From the NCBI GenBank assembly GCA_934590505.1, contig CAKTPC010000084.1, forward strand, positions 1 to 8,417: a stretch of 8,417 nucleotides of DNA, given 5' to 3'. Source of the stretch: an uncultured Oscillospiraceae bacterium. GTDB taxonomy: Bacteria > Bacillota > Clostridia > Oscillospirales > Oscillospiraceae. How positions within the stretch are numbered: position 1 is the stretch's first letter; the number at the start of each line of letters is the position of its first letter. Below are positions 1 through 5,596 of the stretch, in pieces. The translations under genes were made by a program, and so were the position numbers. A model generated the notes under the pieces. The model was not told the DNA's origin, made no database searches, and saw nothing but the letters and a program-made list of their open reading frames with translations.

Positions 1-20
1 CGCTCACAATGACGGCCTGA

Positions 21-128
21 CATCTTCTTTCATCCAGACTGTAACTGTCGGTCCCGGAGTTGCACCGGGTCAGCCTTGCGGCTCGCGGACTTTACCGCCG
101 ATCGGGAATTTCACCCTGCCCTGAAGAC
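21..128 (-). ncRNA. FMN riboswitch (RFN element)
   Basis: Read on the minus strand this is a complete FMN aptamer. The signature blocks appear in order: AGGGTGAAATTCCCGA, then CGGCGGTAAAGTCCGCGAGC, then the CCGACAGT block and GTCTGGATGAAAGAAGAT. The closing P1 stem pairs GTCTTC near 128-123 with GAAGAT near 27-22. A variable arm (CCCGGTGCAACTCCGGG) sits where the family's length-variable stem lies. In Firmicutes this element binds flavin mononucleotide and shuts down riboflavin synthesis or uptake genes. The regulated gene (a rib operon or a ribU-type transporter) and most of the expression platform lie beyond the left edge, so I cannot say which gene it is or whether control is by termination or by blocking translation. 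Confidence 0.96.
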
Positions 129-134
129 GGCTTT

Positions 135-163
135 AGTATAGCACCATCATTTTCGCTTTGCAA
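135..163 (-). promoter_or_regulatory. Sigma-A promoter for the FMN riboswitch transcript
   Basis: On the minus strand, TTGCAA (163-158) is followed after exactly 17 bp by TATACT (140-135). Transcription would start just before the first riboswitch stem, which is the expected arrangement. It is divergent from the promoter at 183-211, with only about 20 bp between their -35 boxes. Confidence 0.8.
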
Positions 164-182
164 GAGCCTTTTCATAATTTTC

Positions 183-211
183 TTGCGCAGAGGGAAAATA
201 TGTCGTACAAT
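183..211 (+). promoter_or_regulatory. Sigma-A promoter for the SLOG-family gene
   Basis: TTGCGC (183-188), a 17-bp spacer and TACAAT (206-211) lie about 40 bp upstream of the GTG start at 251. The start would fall near 218, giving a short AT-rich leader before the GAGGGGAGG Shine-Dalgarno site at 234-242. Confidence 0.72.
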
Positions 212-250
212 CATAACATAAAAATTTTTAATTGAGGGGAGGCGCGGAGC

Positions 251-751
251 GTGTACGATAAAGAGAAAACCTGCTGCTTTACGGGGCACCGTCCCGCAAA
301 GCTCCCTTGGGGCTCACGCGAGAGCGACCCGCGCTGTGTTGAACTGAAGCTGGAGCTTGCCGCCCGGATCGAGGCAATATATGATCTGGGCTACAGGCAC
401 TTTATCTGCGGCATGGCCATCGGCTGCGACACCTTTTTTGCCGAAGCGATCATCGCCCTGCGCGAGCGGTACGGCGACGTTACGCTTGAAGCAGCGGTGC
501 CCTGCGGCAGTCAGCCCGACAAATGGACGAAGGCGCAGCGGCTGAGATATAACGAGCTTCTCGACCGCTGCGATACCGTGACCGTTCTGCAATACGGCTA
601 TACGGACGACTGCATGATGCAGCGCAACCGTTACATGGTCGACCGCTCATCTCTGCTCCTTGCCTGCTTTGACGGCCGCCCCGGCGGCACCATGAGTACG
701 ATCGTCTATGCCGAGCGTCAGGGACTCAAGACTGTGATAGTCGAGCTCTGA
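251..751 (+). CDS. SLOG-family protein (DUF1273/YpsA-like)
   Basis: This 166-residue soluble protein belongs to the DUF1273 (YpsA-like) branch of the SLOG superfamily, Rossmann-like folds thought to bind nucleotides or nucleotide-derived ligands. Visible motifs are TGHRP at residues 11-15, the glycine-rich GMAIGCD at 54-60, PCGSQPDKW at 84-92, RNRYMVDRS at 125-133 and GGT at 145-147. All are in the family's order, and the length is near the usual one. No signal peptide or membrane segment is seen. The start is GTG at 251, chosen because GAGGGGAGG ends 8 bp upstream and the conserved FTGHRP block follows at once. The gene looks monocistronic, with its own promoter at 183-211 and a hairpin at 834-863. 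B. subtilis YpsA has been linked to cell division, but the molecular function of short stand-alone members is not settled. I would not assign one here. Confidence 0.9.
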   Translation: MYDKEKTCCFTGHRPAKLPWGSRESDPRCVELKLELAARIEAIYDLGYRHFICGMAIGCDTFFAEAIIALRERYGDVTLEAAVPCGSQPDKWTKAQRLRYNELLDRCDTVTVLQYGYTDDCMMQRNRYMVDRSSLLLACFDGRPGGTMSTIVYAERQGLKTVIVEL

Positions 752-833
752 ACGCCGCGGCCTTCTTTGTGTCGGAATCGGCAGCACGGTATCGTGATTC
801 TGGCTTTGCCACGGCTTTCACCGTATTTCAACA

Positions 834-863
834 AAATCCCGGACGCTTAAGCGTCCGGGATTT
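834..863. terminator. Bidirectional rho-independent terminator
   Basis: A perfect 30-bp palindrome has a 13-bp stem (AAATCCCGGACGC with its complement) around a TTAA loop, followed by TTTATT on the plus strand and preceded by AAAA, which gives U-runs both ways. It lies between the convergent genes ending at 751 and 875 and should end both transcripts. Confidence 0.88.
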
Positions 864-874
864 ATTATGTCATA

Positions 875-1276
875 TCAAGTCTTGCGGTAGAGAGTGTAGC
901 CGCAGCGGCACTTTATGTGTATCTTGCCTTTGCCCTTTGGGACGCGGATATACGTACCGCAGCCGGGGCATTTGAAAAACCGGTAGCTCTTGCGCTGGGA
1001 GAAGCGATCCTTCCATGCGGCATACTTGCCCTTCCAGCGATCGAGATAGGCAAGATAGGCGCGGTTTTCCATTTCGCGCCGGTCAAGCTGCCGCGAGAAG
1101 GCGCGGACAAAGGCGGAGATCAGCGAGAAGATACCGAGCCAGATAAATAAGCTGCCCAGAAAACCGGGCAGAAAACAGCCTATCAGAAACCCTGCCAGTC
1201 CAAACCAGAACTGAAACTTTGCCAGTTCGTCCATACCCTGACGCCCGAAAAACAGATTGCGAAGCTTGTCCTTCAT
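875..1276 (-). CDS. Small membrane protein with C-terminal zinc ribbon
   Basis: This is a 133-residue protein of unknown function. A short basic N-terminus is followed by a hydrophobic hairpin, with likely membrane segments at about residues 22-39 and 42-60. Next comes a charged, probably helical linker rich in Arg, Lys and aromatics (61-100). The C-terminus is a zinc ribbon with CPGCG at 103-107 and CRCG at 123-126, so Cys103, 106, 123 and 125 are the likely zinc ligands. The start is ATG at 1276, because AAGGGGTG lies just upstream on the minus strand. An in-frame ATG 16 codons earlier has no such site. Its promoter is at 1325-1353, and the gene appears monocistronic. Small proteins joining a two-helix membrane anchor to a CPxCG ribbon are frequent in Clostridia and are usually annotated as hypothetical. 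I do not recognise a named family. Confidence 0.8.
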   Translation of the reverse strand: MKDKLRNLFFGRQGMDELAKFQFWFGLAGFLIGCFLPGFLGSLFIWLGIFSLISAFVRAFSRQLDRREMENRAYLAYLDRWKGKYAAWKDRFSQRKSYRFFKCPGCGTYIRVPKGKGKIHIKCRCGYTLYRKT

Positions 1277-1324
1277 TTTGCACCCCTTGCCAGGCAACGA
1301 TCCCGGCGCGCTGAATATGAACAT

Positions 1325-1353
1325 ATTTTAAGAATTTAGGCAGACGATGTCAA
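1325..1353 (-). promoter_or_regulatory. Sigma-A promoter for the zinc-ribbon membrane protein
   Basis: On the minus strand a consensus TTGACA (1353-1348), a 17-bp spacer and TAAAAT (1330-1325) lie about 50 bp upstream of the ATG at 1276. This is among the strongest promoter matches in the window. Confidence 0.82.
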
Positions 1354-1370
1354 TAGTCCGGGCGCAATGT

Positions 1371-1653
1371 TTACAAAACGGCAATACCGTGCTGCTTACT
1401 CAAGGAGTGGATGAGCAAGCAGCAGGTGTTCACCAGCAGGATAGTCACGACCCATGAGAGAGGAAACGTATGATAGAGCATGGGGAGCGTCGGCTCCGCG
1501 CGGAATGCGGTGTATATCCAGACAATACGGAACGCGCAGGTCCCGGCCATGGCGCTGACGGCGGGAGCCGTATTACCGCTCCATAGGCATCGCCATGAAA
1601 AGCTGCACGCACATGAGCCCAGCGGTCGGGCGATTTATCGAATACCTGTATTC
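1371..1653 (-). pseudogene. Decayed C-terminal fragment of a MATE-family efflux transporter
   Basis: Two overlapping minus-strand frames read as the end of a MATE (multi-antimicrobial extrusion) transporter. From 1653 one frame gives EYRYSIN, then PTAGLMCVQLFMAMPMER, and stops at 1575-1573. The next frame carries SGNTAPAVSAMAGTCAFRIV, WIYTAFR, LPMLYHTFPLSWVV and a hydrophobic tail ending at TAA 1373-1371. The FRIVWIYTAFR and PLSW blocks match the usual last two helices of clostridial MATE proteins (family knowledge). The shift near 1575-1580 replaces the expected RG.GN junction, an in-frame stop lies just upstream at 1656-1654, and no start or earlier transporter helices are present. It is therefore a remnant and not a gene. 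It fills most of the gap between the zinc-ribbon gene promoter and the rpiB promoter. No intact copy is visible in the window. Confidence 0.7.
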
Positions 1654-1677
1654 TTATCTTGGCATAGACGGTAAGAC

Positions 1678-1706
1678 TTGAACCTTTTGCGCTCTGGTGG
1701 TACAAT
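1678..1706 (+). promoter_or_regulatory. Sigma-A promoter for rpiB and the DUF4015 gene
   Basis: TTGAAC (1678-1683), a 17-bp spacer and TACAAT (1701-1706) sit 41 bp before the rpiB ATG. The leader then holds AGGAGG at 1735-1740, 7 bp from the start codon. Confidence 0.8.
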
Positions 1707-1747
1707 ACAATAGTTAAACAAATAATTCTACCTCAGGAGGTATAGAT

Positions 1748-2176
1748 ATGATAGCGATAGGCAGCGATCACGGCGGCTTCGAGCTCAAGAAAAAACTCAT
1801 GGAGCACCTCGGTGAAAGAGGGCTTGAATATAAGGACTTCGGCACCTACAGCAGCGCTTCCTGCGATTATCCCGTGTACGCCAAAGCGGTCGCGAGGGCC
1901 GTTGCGTCCGGTGAGTGTGACAGGGGAATCATTATCTGCGGCACCGGCATCGGCGTGTCTATAACCGCGAACAAGGTCCGCGGCATCAGAGCCGCCCTGT
2001 GTGGGGACTGCTTCTCGGCCGAGGCAACGCGCCAGCACAATGACGCAAACGTTCTTTGCATGGGCGCGAGAGTCGTCGGCGAGGGGCTGGCGCTCAAGAT
2101 AGCCGACACTTTTCTTGACACGCCATTTTCCAATGACGAGCGGCACATCCGCCGCATTTCCATGATCGAGGATTAA
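1748..2176 (+). CDS. rpiB: Ribose-5-phosphate isomerase B
   Basis: This cytoplasmic enzyme interconverts ribose 5-phosphate and ribulose 5-phosphate in the non-oxidative pentose phosphate pathway. The 142-residue product is the normal RpiB/LacAB length and complete. SDHGG at 6-10 forms the substrate-binding start. The catalytic Cys64 sits in the IICGTGIG motif (62-69), and the ring-opening His97 follows in RQHNDANV (95-102). ANKVRGIRAA (74-83) and DERHIRRI near the C-terminus are the phosphate-binding regions. The Cys and this motif set fit RpiB. A related role with allose 6-phosphate or galactose 6-phosphate cannot be fully ruled out from sequence, but no allose or lactose genes are nearby. 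The start is ATG with AGGAGG 7 bp upstream. It is first in a two-gene operon, with only 3 bp to the next start codon. Confidence 0.95.
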   Translation: MIAIGSDHGGFELKKKLMEHLGERGLEYKDFGTYSSASCDYPVYAKAVARAVASGECDRGIIICGTGIGVSITANKVRGIRAALCGDCFSAEATRQHNDANVLCMGARVVGEGLALKIADTFLDTPFSNDERHIRRISMIED

Positions 2177-2179
2177 AAT

Positions 2180-3316
2180 TTGGCAAGAGTACAGGAATTT
2201 TACAAGGGCAGACGAAAGAAGAAAAACCTTGCGATCATACCCTTTATAGTGCTGCTGGCGCTCGTGTCGGTGACGCTTGTCACCTTCTACGGGATGCAGA
2301 AGTACGCCGTCATCACGAAGGACGGCGTCTCGGTCGAGCTGCCTATCCTTGACGACGGGAGCAAGCAGGTCACCGTGGACAGTCAGGGACACGAGGTCGT
2401 GAACTTCGAGAAGGTTGATGCGAACATCATTTTCGATGCACCGGATTATTCTTCTGTCAAGGCTATCGTGGGCGAGGATGTACCGGAGCTGCGCGCGATC
2501 TTCGTCCCGGCGGAGAACATCACGCAGGAGAAGCTCAACGAGTACGCCGCGCGTCTGGTGCGCGGCAACGCCCTTGTGCTTGAAATGAAGCCGCGCACGG
2601 GCGAATATCTGTGGGAGTCGCACAGCAGCCTTGCCGAGGCCTACGGTCTCAGCCCGCAGACGGATAGAACGACCGCCATGCCGGACTATATCAGCGCCCT
2701 CAAGGACCGTGATATATACCTCGTCGCGCAGATAAGCTGCTGCGTCGATGAGCGTCTCTCGTCGTCCTCGGCTCTCTTCAGTCTGCATACGGAGATCGGC
2801 ACGAACTACCGGGACGATACCGGCAGCTGGCTCGACCCGTATAATCCGCAGGTCAGGGCTTGGGTTGCGGAGATGGTGCAGGAGCTGTACGATCTCGGCT
2901 TTGACGAGGTCGTGCTGGCGGACGTCGCGTTCCCGACCTTCCCCGAGGATCAGACTGTGAATCTCACCTATACGAGCGATATATCCACGCCGCGCAGTCC
3001 TGAGACGGCGGTCTGCGGCTTTGCGCTGAACGTCGCCGATAAGCTCAGCGACAGGGAGAAGCTGCTGTCGATATACGTTGATTCGCGCACTGCCCTTGCA
3101 AAGACCGATGAGAGCACAGGACAGAACGCGCGCCTGTTCATGAAGGTGTACGACAGGGTGTATCTGAAAACGGATAAGTTCATCTACACGTATAACATCG
3201 AGGACATGGCCGGCAGCACGGAGATAGGCAATGTCTATGACAGGCTTGTCCCCGTGGTCGATAACTACACCCCGGATAACACGACGTGGGTGCTCGTCGA
3301 TGTCGAGGAAGAATAA
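2180..3316 (+). CDS. Membrane-anchored putative glycoside hydrolase-like protein (DUF4015)
   Basis: This 378-residue protein has a basic cytoplasmic N-terminus (GRRKKKN, 10-16), one membrane segment (about 18-38) with no cleavage site, and a large extracytoplasmic domain. The stretch WLDPYNPQVRAWV (217-229) followed by ELGFDE-like YDLGFDEVVLADVAFP (237-252) is the hallmark of DUF4015, a TIM-barrel family predicted to contain glycoside hydrolases. Family members usually read FDY(V/I)RFP at the last strand. Here it is LADVAFP, keeping the Asp (248) but replacing the usual Arg with Ala, so activity is uncertain. The start is TTG at 2180. GAGGA at 2168-2172, inside the end of rpiB, gives 7-bp spacing. 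It is translated from the rpiB transcript and ends at the shared hairpin 3315-3353. A role in envelope or spore-wall polysaccharide handling is only inferred from family and topology. Confidence 0.8.
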   Translation: MARVQEFYKGRRKKKNLAIIPFIVLLALVSVTLVTFYGMQKYAVITKDGVSVELPILDDGSKQVTVDSQGHEVVNFEKVDANIIFDAPDYSSVKAIVGEDVPELRAIFVPAENITQEKLNEYAARLVRGNALVLEMKPRTGEYLWESHSSLAEAYGLSPQTDRTTAMPDYISALKDRDIYLVAQISCCVDERLSSSSALFSLHTEIGTNYRDDTGSWLDPYNPQVRAWVAEMVQELYDLGFDEVVLADVAFPTFPEDQTVNLTYTSDISTPRSPETAVCGFALNVADKLSDREKLLSIYVDSRTALAKTDESTGQNARLFMKVYDRVYLKTDKFIYTYNIEDMAGSTEIGNVYDRLVPVVDNYTPDNTTWVLVDVEEE

Positions 3317-3353
3317 AATTACAGGCACGCTTTTGCAGCGTGCCTGTAATTTT
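3315..3353. terminator. Bidirectional rho-independent terminator
   Basis: A 16-bp perfect stem (AAAATTACAGGCACGC, 3315-3330, with 3338-3353) encloses a 7-nt loop and ends in TTTTT on the plus strand. The stem's own A-run gives the U-run on the minus strand. It overlaps the last codon of the DUF4015 gene and ends 10 bp before the convergent spoIIQ-like gene, so it serves both. Confidence 0.9.
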
Positions 3354-3363
3354 TGCTCCGTTA

Positions 3364-4101
3364 TTATGCCGGCAGATAGATCAGCGGATCGACGCAGATA
3401 CCGTCGACGTAGATCGCAAAGTGCAGGTGCGTGCCCTGACCGGATTCGCACAGCGCGGTCGCGCCGACAGCTCCGATGACATCGCCCGGCTCGACCCAGT
3501 CTCCGACGCTCACCGCGGGAAGCTCTGCAAGGTTCGCGTATACCGTGCAGGAGCCGTCCCCGTGATTTACGGTGACGACCGTGCCGTAGAAGTCGTCGTC
3601 TACGACGCTCTCGACAGAGCCTGCGTGCGATGCGGAGACCGTGCTGCCGATCGCTGCCTCAATGTCGATGCCCTCGTGGGTACGCCAGTCGCGCATGGTC
3701 ACGTCATAAACGAGCTTGTCCGCGTCGTGGACGCGCTCAAGCTCTCCCTGAACCGGCCAGACGTACATCGGTACCTCGACGGGCTTGACGTCGCCCTCGC
3801 GCCAGACCTGCTCTGTCTCGCCCTGCTCGGCGGAAGCCTTTGCGTCCTCGGCGATGACGGGCAGGGGAGTGCTCACGGGTTCCGCCGCGGCGGTTTTCTC
3901 GGGCGGGATTATGATAGTCTCCACTCGCTTGTTGTCAAAGCTTGCATTGTTGGTTTTGTTAAGGTCATCCATAGCCTCATTTCCGGCGGCCATCATCCAT
4001 GCGGAAACACCGATGACAGCGGCGCACAGGAAAAGGACTATGTAGAAGCCCTTGCCTGTGAAGAATCCCTCCAGCTTTTTGCCGGAGCTGTTGCTGCTCA
4101 T
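3364..4101 (-). CDS. spoIIQ: SpoIIQ-like LytM/M23-domain sporulation protein
   Basis: This 245-residue protein has a short cytoplasmic tail, one membrane segment (about 19-40), a Pro/Glu-rich linker (60-110) and a LytM/peptidase M23 domain (about 113-243). In sporulation, SpoIIQ sits in the forespore membrane and pairs with SpoIIIAH across the intermembrane space for engulfment and the feeding channel. The sequence DKLVYDVTMRDWRTHEGIDI (128-147) is typical of clostridial SpoIIQ. Zinc ligands look intact: His142 and Asp146 in HEGID, and His227 in HLH (225-227). The usual YxHL catalytic His is Asn190 (VYANL), so endopeptidase activity is doubtful. The start ATG at 4101 follows GGAGG. Two tandem stops end the gene. 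A sigma-F-type promoter at 4232-4261 supports the assignment. The alternative is a generic M23 protein. No spoIIID or other sporulation gene is visible beside it. Confidence 0.8.
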   Translation of the reverse strand: MSSNSSGKKLEGFFTGKGFYIVLFLCAAVIGVSAWMMAAGNEAMDDLNKTNNASFDNKRVETIIIPPEKTAAAEPVSTPLPVIAEDAKASAEQGETEQVWREGDVKPVEVPMYVWPVQGELERVHDADKLVYDVTMRDWRTHEGIDIEAAIGSTVSASHAGSVESVVDDDFYGTVVTVNHGDGSCTVYANLAELPAVSVGDWVEPGDVIGAVGATALCESGQGTHLHFAIYVDGICVDPLIYLPA

Positions 4102-4231
4102 AGTTACAAACCTCCGTTTAATTTTGGGTTACGAGTCTGCTGTCAGCTGACAAGAGCACACACGCCTGACAGCATGTCTTTCCGGAGTTTTTCTGCCCGT
4201 CAAAACCGTGCATGTCCTTGGCAACTGATGG

Positions 4232-4261
4232 TATTTTTACCTATGAACGGAGGTTTTATAC
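4232..4261 (-). promoter_or_regulatory. Sigma-F-type forespore promoter
   Basis: On the minus strand GTATA (4261-4257), a 15-bp spacer and GGTAAAAATA (4241-4232) match the B. subtilis sigma-F pattern (GYWTA, 15-16 bp, GGnnAnAnT). No comparable sigma-A promoter was seen for this gene. The implied leader is about 120 nt before the ATG at 4101. spoIIQ is a classical sigma-F gene, so promoter and product support each other. Confidence 0.72.
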
Positions 4262-4305
4262 AAAAGGCGTTGGAAAAAGTCTCAGGACTTTTTCCAACGC
4301 CTTTT
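4262..4305 (-). terminator. Rho-independent terminator after the aldo/keto reductase gene
   Basis: A 20-bp perfect stem (4262-4281 with 4286-4305) around a 4-nt loop lies 21 bp after the reductase stop codon. Its A- and T-rich ends (AAAAGG, CCTTTT) give a short U-run on the minus strand. It separates the enolase/reductase transcript from the spoIIQ-like gene. Confidence 0.82.
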
Positions 4306-4326
4306 AGTTTGTCATAAACGGAAACC

Positions 4327-5526
4327 TTACCTCTTCTTCGCGGCTTCCGCGGCGGCCTCGCGCTGCTTGCACATCTGCTCCCATGTCGGCATTGATGCGA
4401 TATTCGCGGCAAGCTTCTTCATTACATCGGGCACATCGATCTTCTGCGGGCAGGCGCGGGTGCACTGACCGCATCCGATGCAGGCGTCTGCGCGCTTATC
4501 ATCGGGGAGCGCGCCGTAACGAGCGATGGGGTTGATACTGACAGCGGCCATGAGGTCGTTATAAAGATTAACGAGGTTCGGTATATCCAGCTTCTTCGGG
4601 CAGCCGGCGCAGCAGTAGCGGCAGCCGGTGCAGGGGACGAATTTCGCAAGCTTCTCCGCGGCGCTGTAGACAATGCTAAGTTCACTGTTACTGAGCGGCT
4701 TTTCCTCGGAAAATGTTTTGATGTTGTCCTGCATCTGTGCAAGGTTCGTCATGCCGCTGAGCACCATTGCCGGCTGCGGCACGGTCTGCAGCCAGCGAAA
4801 GGCCCATGCCGGGGTGCTCTCGTCCGGACGTGCGGCGCGCATGGCAGCCTCGGTATTGTCATCGAGCCTTGCGAGCTTGCCGCCCCTGACCGGCTCCATG
4901 ACCCAGACAGGCAGCCCGTGCGCCTTGAGGATCTCGCACTTTCTCTTCGCGTCCTGAAGTGTCCAGTCAAGGTAGTTGAGCTGTATCTGGCAGAACTCCA
5001 TCTTGTCACCGCACATCTGCAGGAACTGCTCAAGCCCGTCAGCGGCGCTGTGGCAGGAGAAGCCGAGGTGCTTTATGCGGCCGTTCGCCTTCTGCTCAAG
5101 GAAGTATTCAAGGCATTTGTTTTCTGGGTTTCCGTAGTAGCTAATGGAGTGCTCATTGATGTTGTGAAGCAGGTAGAAGTCAAAGTATTCCACGCCGCAC
5201 TTTTTGAGCTGTTCCTCAAAAACATCTTCGGGCTTGAGCTGCTTGACGCCCTTGACGATCTGGTGGCCGGGGAACTTGTCGGCAAGATAGAAGCGCTCAC
5301 GCGAATAGCGTGCGAGGGACTTGCCTATGGCAAGCTCGGAGCAGCCGTCGTGATAGGGATAGGCCGTGTCAAAGTAATTGACTCCGCCCGCGAGCGCGCA
5401 GTCGACCATGCGGTCAAGCTCCTCCTGGTCAATGTCATGTGCGCTGCCGCCGGGGATAAGCGGAAGGCGCATCGTGCCGAAGCCGAGGGCTGAAAGCTTA
5501 AGCTCCTTAAACTCGTGGTATATCAT
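4327..5526 (-). CDS. Aldo/keto reductase with C-terminal 2x[4Fe-4S] ferredoxin domain
   Basis: This 399-residue cytoplasmic oxidoreductase has two parts. Residues 1 to about 280 form an aldo/keto reductase barrel with the catalytic tetrad visible: Asp53 and Tyr58 (DTAYPYHDG), Lys84 (LADKFPG) and His121 (LLHN). From about 295 a ferredoxin-like module carries two CxxCxxCxxxCP clusters: Cys299, 302, 305 and 309, and Cys349, 352, 355 and 359. Such fusions (COG1453 type) are common in anaerobic Clostridia, and most have no known substrate. The iron-sulfur sites suggest electron exchange with ferredoxin or flavodoxin in place of, or besides, NAD(P)H. The start is ATG at 5526, with AGGAGG 11 bp upstream. 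The GTG at 5538 overlaps that site and is unlikely. No promoter is seen in the 70 bp to enolase, so it is probably transcribed from the enolase promoter through the hairpin at 5564-5589. Confidence 0.93.
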   Translation of the reverse strand: MIYHEFKELKLSALGFGTMRLPLIPGGSAHDIDQEELDRMVDCALAGGVNYFDTAYPYHDGCSELAIGKSLARYSRERFYLADKFPGHQIVKGVKQLKPEDVFEEQLKKCGVEYFDFYLLHNINEHSISYYGNPENKCLEYFLEQKANGRIKHLGFSCHSAADGLEQFLQMCGDKMEFCQIQLNYLDWTLQDAKRKCEILKAHGLPVWVMEPVRGGKLARLDDNTEAAMRAARPDESTPAWAFRWLQTVPQPAMVLSGMTNLAQMQDNIKTFSEEKPLSNSELSIVYSAAEKLAKFVPCTGCRYCCAGCPKKLDIPNLVNLYNDLMAAVSINPIARYGALPDDKRADACIGCGQCTRACPQKIDVPDVMKKLAANIASMPTWEQMCKQREAAAEAAKKR

Positions 5527-5563
5527 TATGTACCGCACCTCCTAAAAGAGTTTATTTGTGAGT

Positions 5564-5589
5564 GCTGCCGCAGCGGAGGCTGCGGCAGC
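5564..5589 (-). terminator. GC-rich intergenic hairpin between enolase and the reductase (weak terminator or attenuator)
   Basis: A 10-bp GC-rich stem (GCTGCCGCAG with CTGCGGCAGC) encloses a 6-nt loop 8 bp after the enolase stop. On the minus strand the bases that follow (ACTCACAAATAAAC) are not a U-tract, so it may only partly terminate transcription or protect the enolase mRNA 3' end. The better U-run (TTTTATTT) is on the plus strand, where no gene needs it. Confidence 0.5.
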
Positions 5590-5596
5590 AGTGCTT

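Noticed and set aside
752..833. Possible small gene between the SLOG gene and its terminator
   Set aside because: The 68-codon frame starting at 769 runs straight through the 30-bp terminator hairpin and has no ribosome site or protein-like content.
1733..3451. 572-codon open frame on the minus strand opposite rpiB and the DUF4015 gene
   Set aside because: It is antisense to two genes with clear family motifs, starts and ribosome sites. Its Arg-, Val- and Asp-rich composition is typical of a shadow frame in GC-biased codons, and it runs through the terminator at 3315-3353.
3286..4317. 343-codon plus-strand open frame opposite the spoIIQ-like gene
   Set aside because: It crosses two terminator hairpins and a promoter and has no domain-like content. 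It is a shadow of the LytM gene.
4918..5493. 191-codon plus-strand open frame opposite the aldo/keto reductase
   Set aside because: It is leucine- and valine-rich antisense translation of a gene with an intact catalytic tetrad, with no start signal of its own.
5527..5538. GTG at 5538 as start of the aldo/keto reductase
   Set aside because: It overlaps the AGGAGG ribosome site, which therefore cannot serve it. The ATG at 5526 fits better.
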